Positions 6,125 to 6,259 of a DNA stretch of 6,259 nucleotides are shown here, one piece after another (positions within the stretch are counted from its first letter, which is position 1; the number at the start of each line of letters is the position of its first letter). Below the pieces are notes generated by a model that searched no databases, was not told the DNA's origin, and worked only from the letters and a program-made list of their open reading frames with translations. The DNA comes from Clostridiales bacterium (GTDB lineage: Bacteria; Bacillota_A; Clostridia; Tissierellales; Sedimentibacteraceae), in assembly GCA_003514865.1 (NCBI GenBank), contig DOON01000036.1, positions 766 to 7,024 of the forward strand. Reading direction: 5' to 3'. The position numbers and the translations under genes were made by a program.

Positions 6125-6259
6125 TTATAAATATTTTTTCAATACTTCAGCCTTATCTGTCTTTTCCCATGGAAGATCAAGATCATCTCTTCCGAAATGT
6201 CCGTAAGCAGCCACCTGCTGGTATATAGGCCTTCTGAGATTGAATCTCTCAATAATTGC
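6125..6259 (-). CDS. metK: S-adenosylmethionine synthetase, C-terminal end (partial)
   Basis: Only the last 44 codons plus TAA are in the window; the gene continues past the right edge. The residues include [20 protein letters not shown] followed by [10 protein letters not shown], the characteristic C-terminus of bacterial MetK, and end in VLKKYL. The enzyme makes S-adenosylmethionine from methionine and ATP in the cytoplasm (EC 2.5.1.6). The reading frame is intact to its stop. Any SAM riboswitch would be upstream, outside the window. It shares direction with malQ, but the inverted repeat after its stop suggests separate transcription. Confidence 0.97.
   Translation of the reverse strand, partial: AIIERFNLRRPIYQQVAAYGHFGRDDLDLPWEKTDKAEVLKKYL

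Noticed and set aside
6115..6259. SAM riboswitch near metK.
   Set aside because: Only the 3' end of metK is present. SAM riboswitches lie upstream of the gene, and the downstream repeat shows no recognisable SAM aptamer layout.

Overview
The window is AT-rich bacterial DNA with closely packed genes and Shine-Dalgarno-led starts. A stalk-domain/DUF5050-type surface protein, a DUF6020-like membrane protein and the sequence character of MetK and MalQ suggest a low-GC member of the Bacillota, most likely a Clostridia-class anaerobe. No species can be named from the sequence alone.

Left part (bases 2-4491, + strand): five genes run in the same direction with gaps of 24, 20 and 7 bases and one overlap, so they are probably one operon whose promoter lies to the left of the window. 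The first is the 3' part of a gene for a probable exported protein with a copper-amine-oxidase-N-type stalk domain followed by a beta-propeller-like DUF5050 region. Then come a soluble family 2 glycosyltransferase of the polyprenyl-phosphate type, a DUF2304 small membrane protein, a large polytopic GT-C/DUF6020-like membrane protein, and a four-helix SMR/EamA-like protein starting with TTG.

Together the last four look like a complete lipid-linked glycosylation module. The GT2 would make polyprenyl-phosphate-sugar at the inner face, perhaps held there by the DUF2304 protein. The SMR-like protein would flip it, and the GT-C protein would transfer the sugar to an acceptor outside the membrane. 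This parallels the CsbB/GtcA/YfhO and ArnC/ArnEF/ArnT systems but with a different set of families. Sugar and acceptor are unknown.

Right part (4527-6259, - strand): a convergent malQ (4-alpha-glucanotransferase, GH77) and the last 44 codons of metK (S-adenosylmethionine synthetase). A GC-rich hairpin separates the two convergent units. Between metK and malQ a long imperfect inverted repeat with a T-run probably ends metK transcription and encloses a candidate malQ promoter. I see no RNA genes, CRISPR arrays, insertion sequences or phage genes, and no gene-free stretch over 300 bases.
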